NCBI GenBank assembly: GCA_903839795.1
Contig: CAIMDR010000036.1
Location: forward strand, 1-5,172
Length of the DNA stretch: 5,172 bases
Source: an uncultured Methylococcaceae bacterium
Lineage (GTDB): Bacteria > Pseudomonadota > Gammaproteobacteria > Methylococcales > Methylomonadaceae
Direction of reading: 5' to 3'
The translations under genes were made by a program, and so were the position numbers. Of this stretch, positions 1-5,172 are shown piece by piece (positions within the stretch are counted from its first letter, which is position 1; the number at the start of each line of letters is the position of its first letter). The notes beneath the pieces are model-generated. The model worked only from the letters and a program-made list of their open reading frames with translations. It did no database searches and had not been told where the DNA came from.

Positions 1-60
1 ATGCCCACGTCGCGACTAGTGCTCGTCATTAGGTTAGCTGTCTGGTCTCAGCTATGACTA

Positions 61-792
61 TCAAATACTCATCTTTTTAAATAACCCTTCTGGAATATGT
101 TTTATAATCAACATAATATATTTCCATAGCCCTTTGGTATAAAGCACATTTTTCTTTTTCTGTTGCGCTTGATAGATAGCGTTGGCTACGGCCTCGGGTT
201 GAGCTGTTAGCTTGGCTGGCAAGTCCATTCCCGCCGTCATTTTTGTAGCCACAAAGCCTGGCTTGACCGTTAAAACATGTACACCTGAAGCGTAAAGTCT
301 GTTTCGTAATCCGGATAGGTAAGCACTTAAGGCGGCTTTGGCAGCGCCATAAATATAATTGCTTTTACGTCCTCTATCACCGGCAACAGAACTGATGCCA
401 ACAATAAAGCCGAATTTTCTCTGTTCAAAATCTTCAGCGATTAGATTCAATAAACTGACTACTCCGGTGTAATTGGTATTGATGATTTTTTGTGCTTCAT
501 TAAAGTCAGTTTGTGCTTGGTCTTGTGACCCTAAATAACCCACGGCAGTGATAACACCTTCCGGCTTTTCTGGTAAGGCATTATAAAAAACGGGATGAGA
601 AGCTGTGTCTAAAATATCCAATTCTAAACACTGAACCGTTTGGTTGGCTCTAATGGCTAAGTCCTTTGCAAAGGTTTCCAGCTCGCTTGCCTGTCTGGCT
701 GCCAAGTATAGATTGTAGCCGTTTTCAGCATACTTTTTTGCAATTGCCTGAGCAATGTCACTTTTTGCGCCAATGATTAATACATAGCTCAT
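61..792 (-). CDS. dprE2: DprE2-like short-chain dehydrogenase (polyprenylphosphoryl-2-keto-ribose reductase)
   Basis: Predicted NAD(P)H-dependent reductase for the second half of the ribose-to-arabinose epimerisation: it would reduce the 2-keto intermediate made by the FAD enzyme encoded just upstream, giving polyprenyl-phosphoryl-D-arabinose at the cytoplasmic face of the inner membrane. The 243 residues are a single Rossmann-fold SDR domain, close to the length I recall for mycobacterial DprE2 (about 254). Visible motifs are an N-terminal nucleotide-binding segment at residues 7-14 (IGAKSDIA, a variant of the usual GxxxGxG), N107 in NTNYTG, catalytic S134/S135 in GISS, and Y148-x3-K152 in YGAAK. 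The GDRGRKSNY stretch before the catalytic Tyr is typical of the DprE2-type subgroup. The C-terminus is basic and hydrophobic (LWKYIMLIIK), which may hold it at the membrane. Its ATG lies one base after the preceding stop (TAACATG), with a weak GGA about 7 bases upstream, so translation is probably coupled. Family is near certain; the substrate rests on the neighbours. Confidence 0.85.
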   Translation of the reverse strand: MSYVLIIGAKSDIAQAIAKKYAENGYNLYLAARQASELETFAKDLAIRANQTVQCLELDILDTASHPVFYNALPEKPEGVITAVGYLGSQDQAQTDFNEAQKIINTNYTGVVSLLNLIAEDFEQRKFGFIVGISSVAGDRGRKSNYIYGAAKAALSAYLSGLRNRLYASGVHVLTVKPGFVATKMTAGMDLPAKLTAQPEAVANAIYQAQQKKKNVLYTKGLWKYIMLIIKHIPEGLFKKMSI

Positions 793-793
793 G

Positions 794-2092
794 TTATAGT
801 CCGATTCGGGTTGATTGCAATGAATTGAATTTTTCGTGCATGTGGTATTGATGTCTTAGTGCTCTAAAGGTATCAGTTTGTGGGTAGCCTTGTTCAAAAA
901 CAGCCCTACTAACTCTCACATCTTTTGCTAGATAGATGCGTCCACCGTACTTTATAACCAGTTGATCTAATTGATCCAATAGCTCAAACAAGCCTTTTTC
1001 TATTTTAAAGTCCAAGGCCAGGCTATAGCCTTCGATTGGGAAGGAGAGGTAGTTGTTATTGGCTTTACCATAGAGTTTTAATACCGCTAAAAACGACCCT
1101 TTACCCGACTTTGAAATGGTGCTAAGTATGGCTTCCAAGCCTTCGTAGCTATTTTCTTTTGGCAAAATAATTTGATATTGGGTAAAGCCGTTTTTTCCGT
1201 AAATCCGGTTCCAGTGACCGATTGCGTCAAGTGGATAAAAAAATGTATCGATATCGACCTGTTGCTTCGATATTTTTTTGAATACTTTGCCATAATAAAG
1301 CCGGTTAAAGAGCTTTACGGTCAGTTTATTTAATACGAAACCGGGAAAATTGAAGGGGATATTTAGCTTGCTTTTGGGATGATAACTATGATTGCCGTCT
1401 TTACCAAAGTCACCGACCATTAACAAGCATCTCCCCAAGCCCTTATCTTTAGCCAAACAATCTATCCATGCAACGGAATAAGGTTCACATTGATAGCGCT
1501 CAAAGGCGGCAAAGGTTTCTTTAAGGTTTCCGGTTTTAATGGTGGTTTGATTGATGTACTTAGAGTTAATGCGCTTTAGCGAAATACTTGCATCCAAAAT
1601 CACTCCCGTAAGCCCCATGCCTCCGCAACTAGCTCTAAATAACTCGACATTATCCGTGTGGCTACATTTAATAATATCGCCACTGGGTAACATTAAGTTA
1701 AAGAACTCGACACATTCACTAAAGCATCCCGCGTTATGATGGTTTTTACCGTGGACATCACTGGCTATTGCACCGCCCACCGTAATAAGCTTTGTACCGG
1801 GAGTTACTTTCAAAAACCAACCTCTGGGTACAAAAACTTCAAGTATTTCGGCCAATAATACCCCGGCTTGAACGTGGAGCTGACCGGTTGCATCGTCAAA
1901 GTCTAAAAACAGGTTGTGAGGCTTTACCTGAATAATGTTTTTACTTAAGGCAGAGTCGCCGTAACTGCGGCCATTGCCATAAGGAATTAAATTCTCATGA
2001 TGATCCAGGATAGTTTCAAGGTCTTTAATGCTAGTAAACGGTAAGGCCTTATTTTCCATCCGTGGATAATTACCCCAGCTAGTCAAATTCAT
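794..2092 (-). CDS. dprE1: DprE1-like FAD-dependent polyprenylphosphoryl-ribose 2'-oxidase
   Basis: Predicted flavoenzyme of the vanillyl-alcohol-oxidase/PCMH fold that oxidises C2 of polyprenyl-phosphoryl-ribose to the keto form, the first half of epimerisation to arabinose. It has 432 residues against about 461 in M. tuberculosis DprE1. The N-terminal FAD domain shows YGNGRSYGD (38-46), PGT (98-100), VGGAIASDVHGKNHH (105-119) and GGMGLTG (157-163). The substrate domain has WIDC (209-212), FYPLD..GHWNR (285-295) and QYQIILP (305-311). The C-terminal part follows DprE1 closely: K339 in LKLYG matches K367 and K390 in AKDVR matches K418, with identical spacing when aligned from memory. The position of benzothiazinone-target Cys387 is A359 here. 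The start is the ATG overlapping the previous stop as ATGA; no strong ribosome site is seen, so coupling is likely. A generic FAD-linked oxidoreductase is the alternative, but the partner genes argue for DprE1 function. Confidence 0.88.
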   Translation of the reverse strand: MNLTSWGNYPRMENKALPFTSIKDLETILDHHENLIPYGNGRSYGDSALSKNIIQVKPHNLFLDFDDATGQLHVQAGVLLAEILEVFVPRGWFLKVTPGTKLITVGGAIASDVHGKNHHNAGCFSECVEFFNLMLPSGDIIKCSHTDNVELFRASCGGMGLTGVILDASISLKRINSKYINQTTIKTGNLKETFAAFERYQCEPYSVAWIDCLAKDKGLGRCLLMVGDFGKDGNHSYHPKSKLNIPFNFPGFVLNKLTVKLFNRLYYGKVFKKISKQQVDIDTFFYPLDAIGHWNRIYGKNGFTQYQIILPKENSYEGLEAILSTISKSGKGSFLAVLKLYGKANNNYLSFPIEGYSLALDFKIEKGLFELLDQLDQLVIKYGGRIYLAKDVRVSRAVFEQGYPQTDTFRALRHQYHMHEKFNSLQSTRIGL

Positions 2093-2487
2093 TGAAATTG
2101 CCGTTTGAACACAAAATTTTTATCCAAGAAATATTTCATTATATAGCCAATGGTTAGGCCAATAATTGCACCGACATATTTAGCACCTTCCTCTTTAAAG
2201 TAGATATTAAATTCAATTTCTGTCCCCCAAAAAATGACCGTAGTAAAGATACCGGTAAAAGTATAGGCAATAAATTTTTTTAGGTCTTGGGCTTTGCTTT
2301 TAGGGGTATGATAAAAAATAAATTTCTTATCCAGAATATATTTACAAACCAAGCCAACTAAGGTGCCTATAAACATGGCCAGGTATAAACTACCCATATC
2401 CGCATAGACCAACAAACTCAAATATTGAAATAATAAATTAAATGCGGTGGCAATACTAGCAAACAATATGTATTTGAGGGCGATCAT
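2089..2487 (-). CDS. GtrA-family four-helix membrane protein, candidate lipid-linked arabinose translocase or partner
   Basis: A small inner-membrane protein (132 residues) of the GtrA family, whose members are linked to movement of polyprenyl-phosphate sugars across the membrane. The M. tuberculosis member beside dprE1 (Rv3789, about 121 residues) has been proposed either to flip the arabinose lipid or to act as a scaffold, so the role is unsettled. Four hydrophobic segments are seen at roughly residues 4-28, 34-52, 72-95 and 101-121. Each half ends in a near-identical motif, KYILDKKFIF (49-58) and KYFLDKNFVF (118-127), showing an internal duplication. I chose the ATG at 2487: it overlaps the previous stop as ATGA and gives a normal family N-terminus (MIALKYILF). 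The frame stays open to an ATG at 2520, but those 11 extra residues (MDCRLCLDPLF) would overlap the upstream gene by 37 bases and look non-native. Family is confident; exact role is inferred from context. Confidence 0.87.
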   Translation of the reverse strand: MIALKYILFASIATAFNLLFQYLSLLVYADMGSLYLAMFIGTLVGLVCKYILDKKFIFYHTPKSKAQDLKKFIAYTFTGIFTTVIFWGTEIEFNIYFKEEGAKYVGAIIGLTIGYIMKYFLDKNFVFKRQFQ

Positions 2488-3350
2488 GAATAAAGGATCC
2501 AGGCAAAGGCGACAATCCACGATACCAAGGTCAGTTGTATGAAAATATCTCTAAGAATAATTTTGGTAGGTGAGCCGCTGTCTTGTTTTACAAATGCGAT
2601 CTGCATATAACGCATGATGCCTATAATCACAAAAAGTGCCGTTAAATAGAGATGTTCATTATGAAGTCGTTGAACCACTTCAGGTGAAGTGGTGTAACTA
2701 ATATAGGAAACAATAACGACCGATGCCATAATCATCATGGCAGTATCAATAAATTGGACATTATAACTGTCAATGACTTTGCGCATTCTTTTACCTGTGT
2801 CCAGAAATAGCAATACATCATCACGACGTTTGGCTAAAGCGAGAAACAGAGCCAGTAAGAAAGTCATAATCACAATCCACATGGAAAGATAGATGCCGGT
2901 GGCGGCGGCACCAACAAAAAGCCGCAAAACAAAACCTATTGCAATAATAGTGATATCCAGTATGGCAACATGTTTAAGATAAAAACTATAGGCTATGTTT
3001 AGCAGGATATATCCCGATAAAATAATAGTTGCCTGTATTGAAATCGTAAACATTAAGTAAATACCACTGGCTGCCAGGAGTAGCATTAACAAAATGGCTA
3101 TTTTTTTTGAGATTGCCCCAGAGGCTAAAGGACGATTTTTCTTTTTCGGGTGGAGTCGATCTTCTGCAATATCATGATAATCATTTAAAATATAAATTGC
3201 ACTGGCCGATAATGAAAATGCGATAAAAGCCAATAGAGCGTTTATCGCCAGCGCAGAGTTTACAATTTGTCCTGCAAAGAAAAGGGGTAAGAATATGAAG
3301 AGATTCTTAACGTACTGATGGGGACGGATTAGAATTAAGATATTTTTCAT
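2484..3350 (-). CDS. UbiA-superfamily polyprenyl-phosphate phosphoribosyltransferase (DPPR synthase-like)
   Basis: Predicted integral membrane enzyme that transfers 5-phosphoribose from PRPP to polyprenyl phosphate, the committing step toward lipid-linked D-arabinose. Its closest known relative is M. tuberculosis Rv3806c (about 302 residues; 288 here). The first Asp-rich motif is N56-D57-x2-D60-x3-D64, followed directly by RLHPKKKNRPLASG (65-78), a signature of this PRPP-using subgroup rather than of quinone or heme prenyltransferases. The second conserved block has YSFYLK (121-126), D132, GFVLR (139-143) and KRRDD (174-178). The C-terminus SPTKIILRD (260-268) followed by a Trp-containing helix also fits. 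About eight to nine hydrophobic helices are seen. I chose ATG at 3350 because MKNILILIRPHQYVKN is the usual family start; a TTG at 3398 would add 16 residues with no family character. No clear ribosome site precedes it. It lacks the N-terminal HAD phosphatase domain that some bacterial relatives carry. Confidence 0.9.
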   Translation of the reverse strand: MKNILILIRPHQYVKNLFIFLPLFFAGQIVNSALAINALLAFIAFSLSASAIYILNDYHDIAEDRLHPKKKNRPLASGAISKKIAILLMLLLAASGIYLMFTISIQATIILSGYILLNIAYSFYLKHVAILDITIIAIGFVLRLFVGAAATGIYLSMWIVIMTFLLALFLALAKRRDDVLLFLDTGKRMRKVIDSYNVQFIDTAMMIMASVVIVSYISYTTSPEVVQRLHNEHLYLTALFVIIGIMRYMQIAFVKQDSGSPTKIILRDIFIQLTLVSWIVAFAWILYS

Positions 3351-3480
3351 GTTTGATTTAAACAGTATGGTTCGATGTGAGATAGAGTGGGTAATCAAAT
3401 TTTAACTTACCACAAAGAAAATAAGTCATACTGCGATAGCCTCTGGCTCAGCATTTAGTTAGTCGATTAGTAAGTTTCAG
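3351..3480 (-). other. 130-base gap between the glycosyltransferase and the arabinose-donor genes
   Basis: This is the only long gap inside the gene series. No gene is seen in it. Read on the minus strand it holds a weak 4-bp hairpin (3438-3448, AGCC-AGA-GGCT) after the glycosyltransferase stop, with a loose T-rich stretch downstream but not the strong GC stem of an intrinsic terminator. It also holds a better hairpin at 3387-3413 and a long-range 7-bp inverted repeat (CATACTG at 3427-3433 with CAGTATG at 3363-3369). A TAAAAT hexamer at 3400-3405 could be a -10 box, but no good -35 lies at the right distance. The gap may be an internal promoter or leader for the four-gene unit, or simply spacing within a longer operon. 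Confidence 0.4.
3387..3413 (-). promoter_or_regulatory. Candidate leader hairpin upstream of the phosphoribosyltransferase gene
   Basis: On the minus strand GTGGTAA (3413-3407) can pair with TTACCCAC (3394-3387), giving 7 pairs with one bulged C and a 12-base AT-rich loop. It sits 36 bases before the chosen ATG and encloses the alternative TTG start in its loop. It is nested inside a 7-bp long-range inverted repeat. No U-run follows, so it is not a terminator by itself. Chance folding in AT-rich DNA is possible. Confidence 0.22.
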
Positions 3481-4902
3481 TCAAGACTCCGATTTACTAA
3501 GCCTTGGCACTTCTTTAGTCAGCGTCAATATAAAGAAAAGTATTGACGAAAAAATCAGCATTGGGCAGATATGGCGCTGATACCCAAAGCCAACAATATA
3601 GGGTGCGGAATAAGCGCCAATAAAAAGAAAGTACCAAAGTGCAAAATTATCCACTCGTCTATATTTCCACAGCTCTCTAATTGCCATTATGACACCTGCG
3701 AAAAAAAGCACCCTTAAGAGCGTAATCCAAAGTGTGCCGGCAATTAACGATGCTTCGTTATAATTTTGAGGCTCGGTTGCGGGATTTGCACTTTGCCGGA
3801 ACGGGACTTTTCTGGGTTCAAGGTAAAAGACATACACCTTCCTCAAAGTGAAAGCCAAAGCATCAGCGGGGTGCTCTTTGATCCACTGCTCACCCAATTG
3901 CTTAAAATAGTCATGCCATTCCCACTCTCCCTTAAACGGAGGGAAGTGTAGGTGCCAATTTGGTAAAGTAAATCTTTCTCCACTATTCAGGATGGCTTCG
4001 CTCGAATCAATCAATCGATCGAGGTGGATTTCGGGATAGATCTTGTAACTGTAAGCATTTTGTCCACGGTAAAAGTTTTCACCGTTATAGGATGATCCTA
4101 AACGAACTGTACCATGGTAGTTATAATTAACTCCCCCCCACCAGACCAAGCCAAGCAGAAAAGGTAAGAATGCAAATAACCGCATCCACATAGGCACTTT
4201 AAGCAGAACTAGCGGCGCAAGGATGGTTATAATGCCAAGAAACAGCATTGAGGCTTTAAGAAAGTAAAGTGAAGCTCCAAACAGCAACAAAAAAACCAGG
4301 ATCCAATGATCGAAACCGGAAAGGGGAAGTTCAGATCTTCGTTTAACTATCAAGGCACCTAACAGCAAGAAGTAAGCCGGTAACAAATCAATGAGCAAGC
4401 TCTCTTCATAGTGGATACTGATAGCATGCTTCAGATATTGAGGCCCAAGGAAAAGAAGCGCCGACAATGCAACGAGAGCCAGACGGTGTAGTGGATAGCG
4501 GTTTAGTGTGCGCGAAAAATAAATTACCGCAAGCCATAGTAAGGAAGTGAATAACACGGTTTTTGCGATAGCTATGTGTACTTGTTGTAATCCAATTACT
4601 TTAGCAAGAGAAGCATACATCAAGGGCAGTAAAGGCATTCGCGTGGCAACTCCGCAAAAGTCGAGCCCCACCGGGACACCACAGGCTTCCAAAGAGCCCC
4701 TTTCATAAAGGCTGGTGATGACAGGGCCAAAACCGTATTCCATCTGTAGAATGCTTCGATCATAAGCACCCTCTTTATAAATCAAGAACAATTTAGCCAG
4801 AAAACTTAGAAAAAGAATGCCTGTCAATAACCTGGCGGTTAGCGTTGTGCCGGGCGAAAAGCGATCGAGGGTTGGCTTGATTGATTTCGAGAATATCAGC
4901 AT
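3481..4902 (-). CDS. Polytopic membrane glycosyltransferase, GT-C type; candidate arabinosyltransferase
   Basis: A 473-residue integral membrane protein with about ten to eleven hydrophobic segments (first near 23-42, then several between 88 and 258, the last three near 388-408, 418-437 and 443-461). It has one large soluble loop at about 259-385, probably periplasmic. This layout resembles GT-C enzymes that take sugars from polyprenyl-phosphate donors (ArnT/PMT-like). Supporting but not decisive details are acidic residues in the loop after helix 1 (E44, D48, E55), R88-M-P-L-L-P after the second loop, HYEES (164-168), the amphipathic EHPADALAFTLRKVY block (343-357), and QRHICP (442-447) before the last helix, like the RYxxP motif of such enzymes. 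I do not recognise the exact family and see no unambiguous catalytic DxD. It lies 130 bases upstream of the arabinose-donor genes on the same strand, so transfer of D-arabinofuranose to a protein or glycan is a reasonable inference. The ATG at 4902 has no Shine-Dalgarno; the preceding bases are pyrimidine-rich. Confidence 0.62.
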   Translation of the reverse strand: MLIFSKSIKPTLDRFSPGTTLTARLLTGILFLSFLAKLFLIYKEGAYDRSILQMEYGFGPVITSLYERGSLEACGVPVGLDFCGVATRMPLLPLMYASLAKVIGLQQVHIAIAKTVLFTSLLWLAVIYFSRTLNRYPLHRLALVALSALLFLGPQYLKHAISIHYEESLLIDLLPAYFLLLGALIVKRRSELPLSGFDHWILVFLLLFGASLYFLKASMLFLGIITILAPLVLLKVPMWMRLFAFLPFLLGLVWWGGVNYNYHGTVRLGSSYNGENFYRGQNAYSYKIYPEIHLDRLIDSSEAILNSGERFTLPNWHLHFPPFKGEWEWHDYFKQLGEQWIKEHPADALAFTLRKVYVFYLEPRKVPFRQSANPATEPQNYNEASLIAGTLWITLLRVLFFAGVIMAIRELWKYRRVDNFALWYFLFIGAYSAPYIVGFGYQRHICPMLIFSSILFFILTLTKEVPRLSKSES

Positions 4903-4924
4903 AGGATGAGGAGTTGGTTATTTA

Positions 4925-4958
4925 CAAGTCAGCTTGTGTTTTGATGAATGCTAACTTG
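4925..4958 (-). promoter_or_regulatory. Leader hairpin just upstream of the glycosyltransferase start
   Basis: On the minus strand CAAGTTAGC (4958-4950) pairs with GCTGACTTG (4933-4925) around a 16-base loop. All nine positions pair in RNA, with a single G-U wobble; a further G-U pair could extend it. On the plus strand the same position would be a C-A mismatch, so the fold suits the sense transcript. The stem ends 22 bases before the ATG and no U-run follows, so a role in translation, RNA stability or as a protein-binding inverted repeat is more likely than termination. A dedicated function is inferred. Confidence 0.35.
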
Positions 4959-5031
4959 CTTTTGATTAAATTAATAAGTTTTTTTGTTCTTAATATATCC
5001 AACTGATATATCGCCTGCGCTAAGGAAATCA

Positions 5032-5061
5032 ATTATAGACTTTCAGAAATTAAATTTCCAA
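5032..5061 (-). promoter_or_regulatory. Candidate sigma-70 promoter for the gene series
   Basis: On the minus strand a perfect -10 TATAAT (5037-5032) lies 18 bases after TTGGAA (5061-5056), which matches the -35 consensus at 4 of 6 positions. Transcription would begin near 5025, leaving a leader of about 120 bases before the ATG at 4902. The surrounding AT-richness raises the chance of a random match. Confidence 0.42.
5046..5058. promoter_or_regulatory. 13-base palindrome overlapping the candidate promoter
   Basis: GAAATT-A-AATTTC is a perfect palindrome around one central base. It covers part of the spacer and overlaps three bases of the proposed -35 box, where a repressor or other dimeric regulator could act. 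Short AT-only palindromes are common in such DNA, so this is only a candidate operator. Confidence 0.2.
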
Positions 5062-5172
5062 AATCCCTCAAAAATTCACAAAAATCGTAATAAAACACGT
5101 TTAAAATACACGCATTTACAATCCTTATAATAAGCCTAGCAATGATAACCTTTTCCAAAGAATTATTGACAA

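Larger units (their letters stand above)
4903..5172. other. AT-rich upstream region with no convincing gene
   Basis: These 270 bases before the first gene are much richer in A and T than the coding regions, as expected for a promoter region. They contain a candidate minus-strand promoter, a 13-base palindrome over its -35 side, a 9-bp hairpin close to the first ATG, and two ATATATC copies 13 bases apart (4993-4999 and 5006-5012) just downstream of the predicted start of transcription. A minus-strand frame is open from the right edge (5170) to a TAA at 5035-5033, 45 codons, and could be the end of another gene. However, other frames are also open over similar lengths here, so it is not called. 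Confidence 0.5.

Noticed and set aside
1..29. Possible start of a further minus-strand gene (ATG at 29-27, nine codons beginning MTSTSRDVG before the edge).
   Set aside because: Too short to judge, no ribosome site upstream, and no family character in the visible residues. It could be the next operon gene but cannot be supported.
25..58. Inverted repeat after the last gene: TAGCTG (35-40) with CAGCTA (49-54), and GTCAT (25-29) with ATGAC (54-58).
   Set aside because: The two arms compete for base 54, the stem is short and bulged, and no U-run follows on the minus strand, so it is not a convincing terminator.
1087..1293. Minus-strand open frame of 68 codons inside the DprE1-like gene.
   Set aside because: It lies wholly inside a well-supported gene in another frame and has no domain character; it is a shadow frame.
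1551..1739. Plus-strand open frame of 62 codons inside the DprE1-like gene.
   Set aside because: Antisense to conserved FAD-binding motifs, with no family resemblance; a shadow frame.
3351..3398. Longer phosphoribosyltransferase start at TTG 3398.
   Set aside because: The extra 16 residues do not resemble the family, whose members begin just before the IRPHQ-like motif, and the ATG at 3350 gives exactly that start.
3438..3448. Hairpin AGCC-TCT-GGCT after the glycosyltransferase stop as a terminator.
   Set aside because: Only four base pairs with an extended arm needing a bulge, and the T-rich stretch is not adjacent.
3766..3951. Plus-strand open frame of 61 codons inside the glycosyltransferase gene.
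   Set aside because: Antisense to the predicted periplasmic loop, with no ribosome site or family resemblance.
5033..5170. Minus-strand frame open for 45 codons from the right edge to a TAA, possibly the 3' end of an upstream gene.
   Set aside because: AT-rich sequence also leaves other frames open here (for example a plus-strand frame from 5041), the residues show no motif, and its stop overlaps the best promoter match. Flanking sequence would decide.
61..5172. Search for CRISPR arrays, tRNA or rRNA genes, insertion sequences and attachment sites.
   Set aside because: No spaced repeats, clover-leaf sequence, transposase frame or terminal inverted repeats were seen.

Overview
The window carries five genes, all on the minus strand, so transcription runs from the right edge to the left. 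The DNA is AT-rich (moderate to low GC by eye), genes are tightly packed, and three of the four gene junctions in the left block overlap or nearly touch. The protein style (long basic/hydrophobic membrane proteins, Lys/Ile-rich) suggests a Gram-negative bacterium, most likely a gammaproteobacterium. This is inference from sequence style only; the genus cannot be fixed. It is clearly not high-GC actinobacterial DNA, although its pathway is best known from actinobacteria.

Layout in transcription order: an AT-rich leader with a plausible promoter and a 9-bp hairpin (4903-5172); a large polytopic membrane protein of GT-C glycosyltransferase type (3481-4902); a 130-base gap that may hold a second leader (3351-3480); a UbiA-superfamily prenyl-phosphate phosphoribosyltransferase (2484-3350); a small GtrA-family membrane protein (2089-2487); a DprE1-like FAD oxidoreductase (794-2092); and a DprE2-like short-chain dehydrogenase (61-792). 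The last four are joined by two ATGA overlaps and a 1-base gap, so they form one translationally coupled unit.

The four left genes match the steps that make polyprenyl-phosphoryl-D-arabinofuranose in mycobacteria. The UbiA-type enzyme puts 5-phosphoribose from PRPP onto polyprenyl phosphate. DprE1 oxidises C2 of the ribose and DprE2 reduces it, giving the arabino epimer. The GtrA-type protein is a candidate for moving or handling the lipid-linked sugar at the membrane. The 5-phosphate phosphatase step has no visible gene here. The GT-C protein next door is a good candidate for the transferase that uses the activated arabinose on the outer face of the inner membrane. Known Gram-negative precedents are the TfpW arabinosylation of type IV pilins in some Pseudomonas aeruginosa strains and arabinosylated Nod factors in Azorhizobium. 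The acceptor in this organism cannot be read from the window.

Most notable points: a complete-looking D-arabinofuranose donor cassette outside actinobacteria; alanine in the DprE1-like enzyme where the M. tuberculosis enzyme has the cysteine targeted by benzothiazinones; a striking internal duplication in the GtrA protein; and a leader hairpin whose only imperfect pair is a G-U wobble in the sense RNA.
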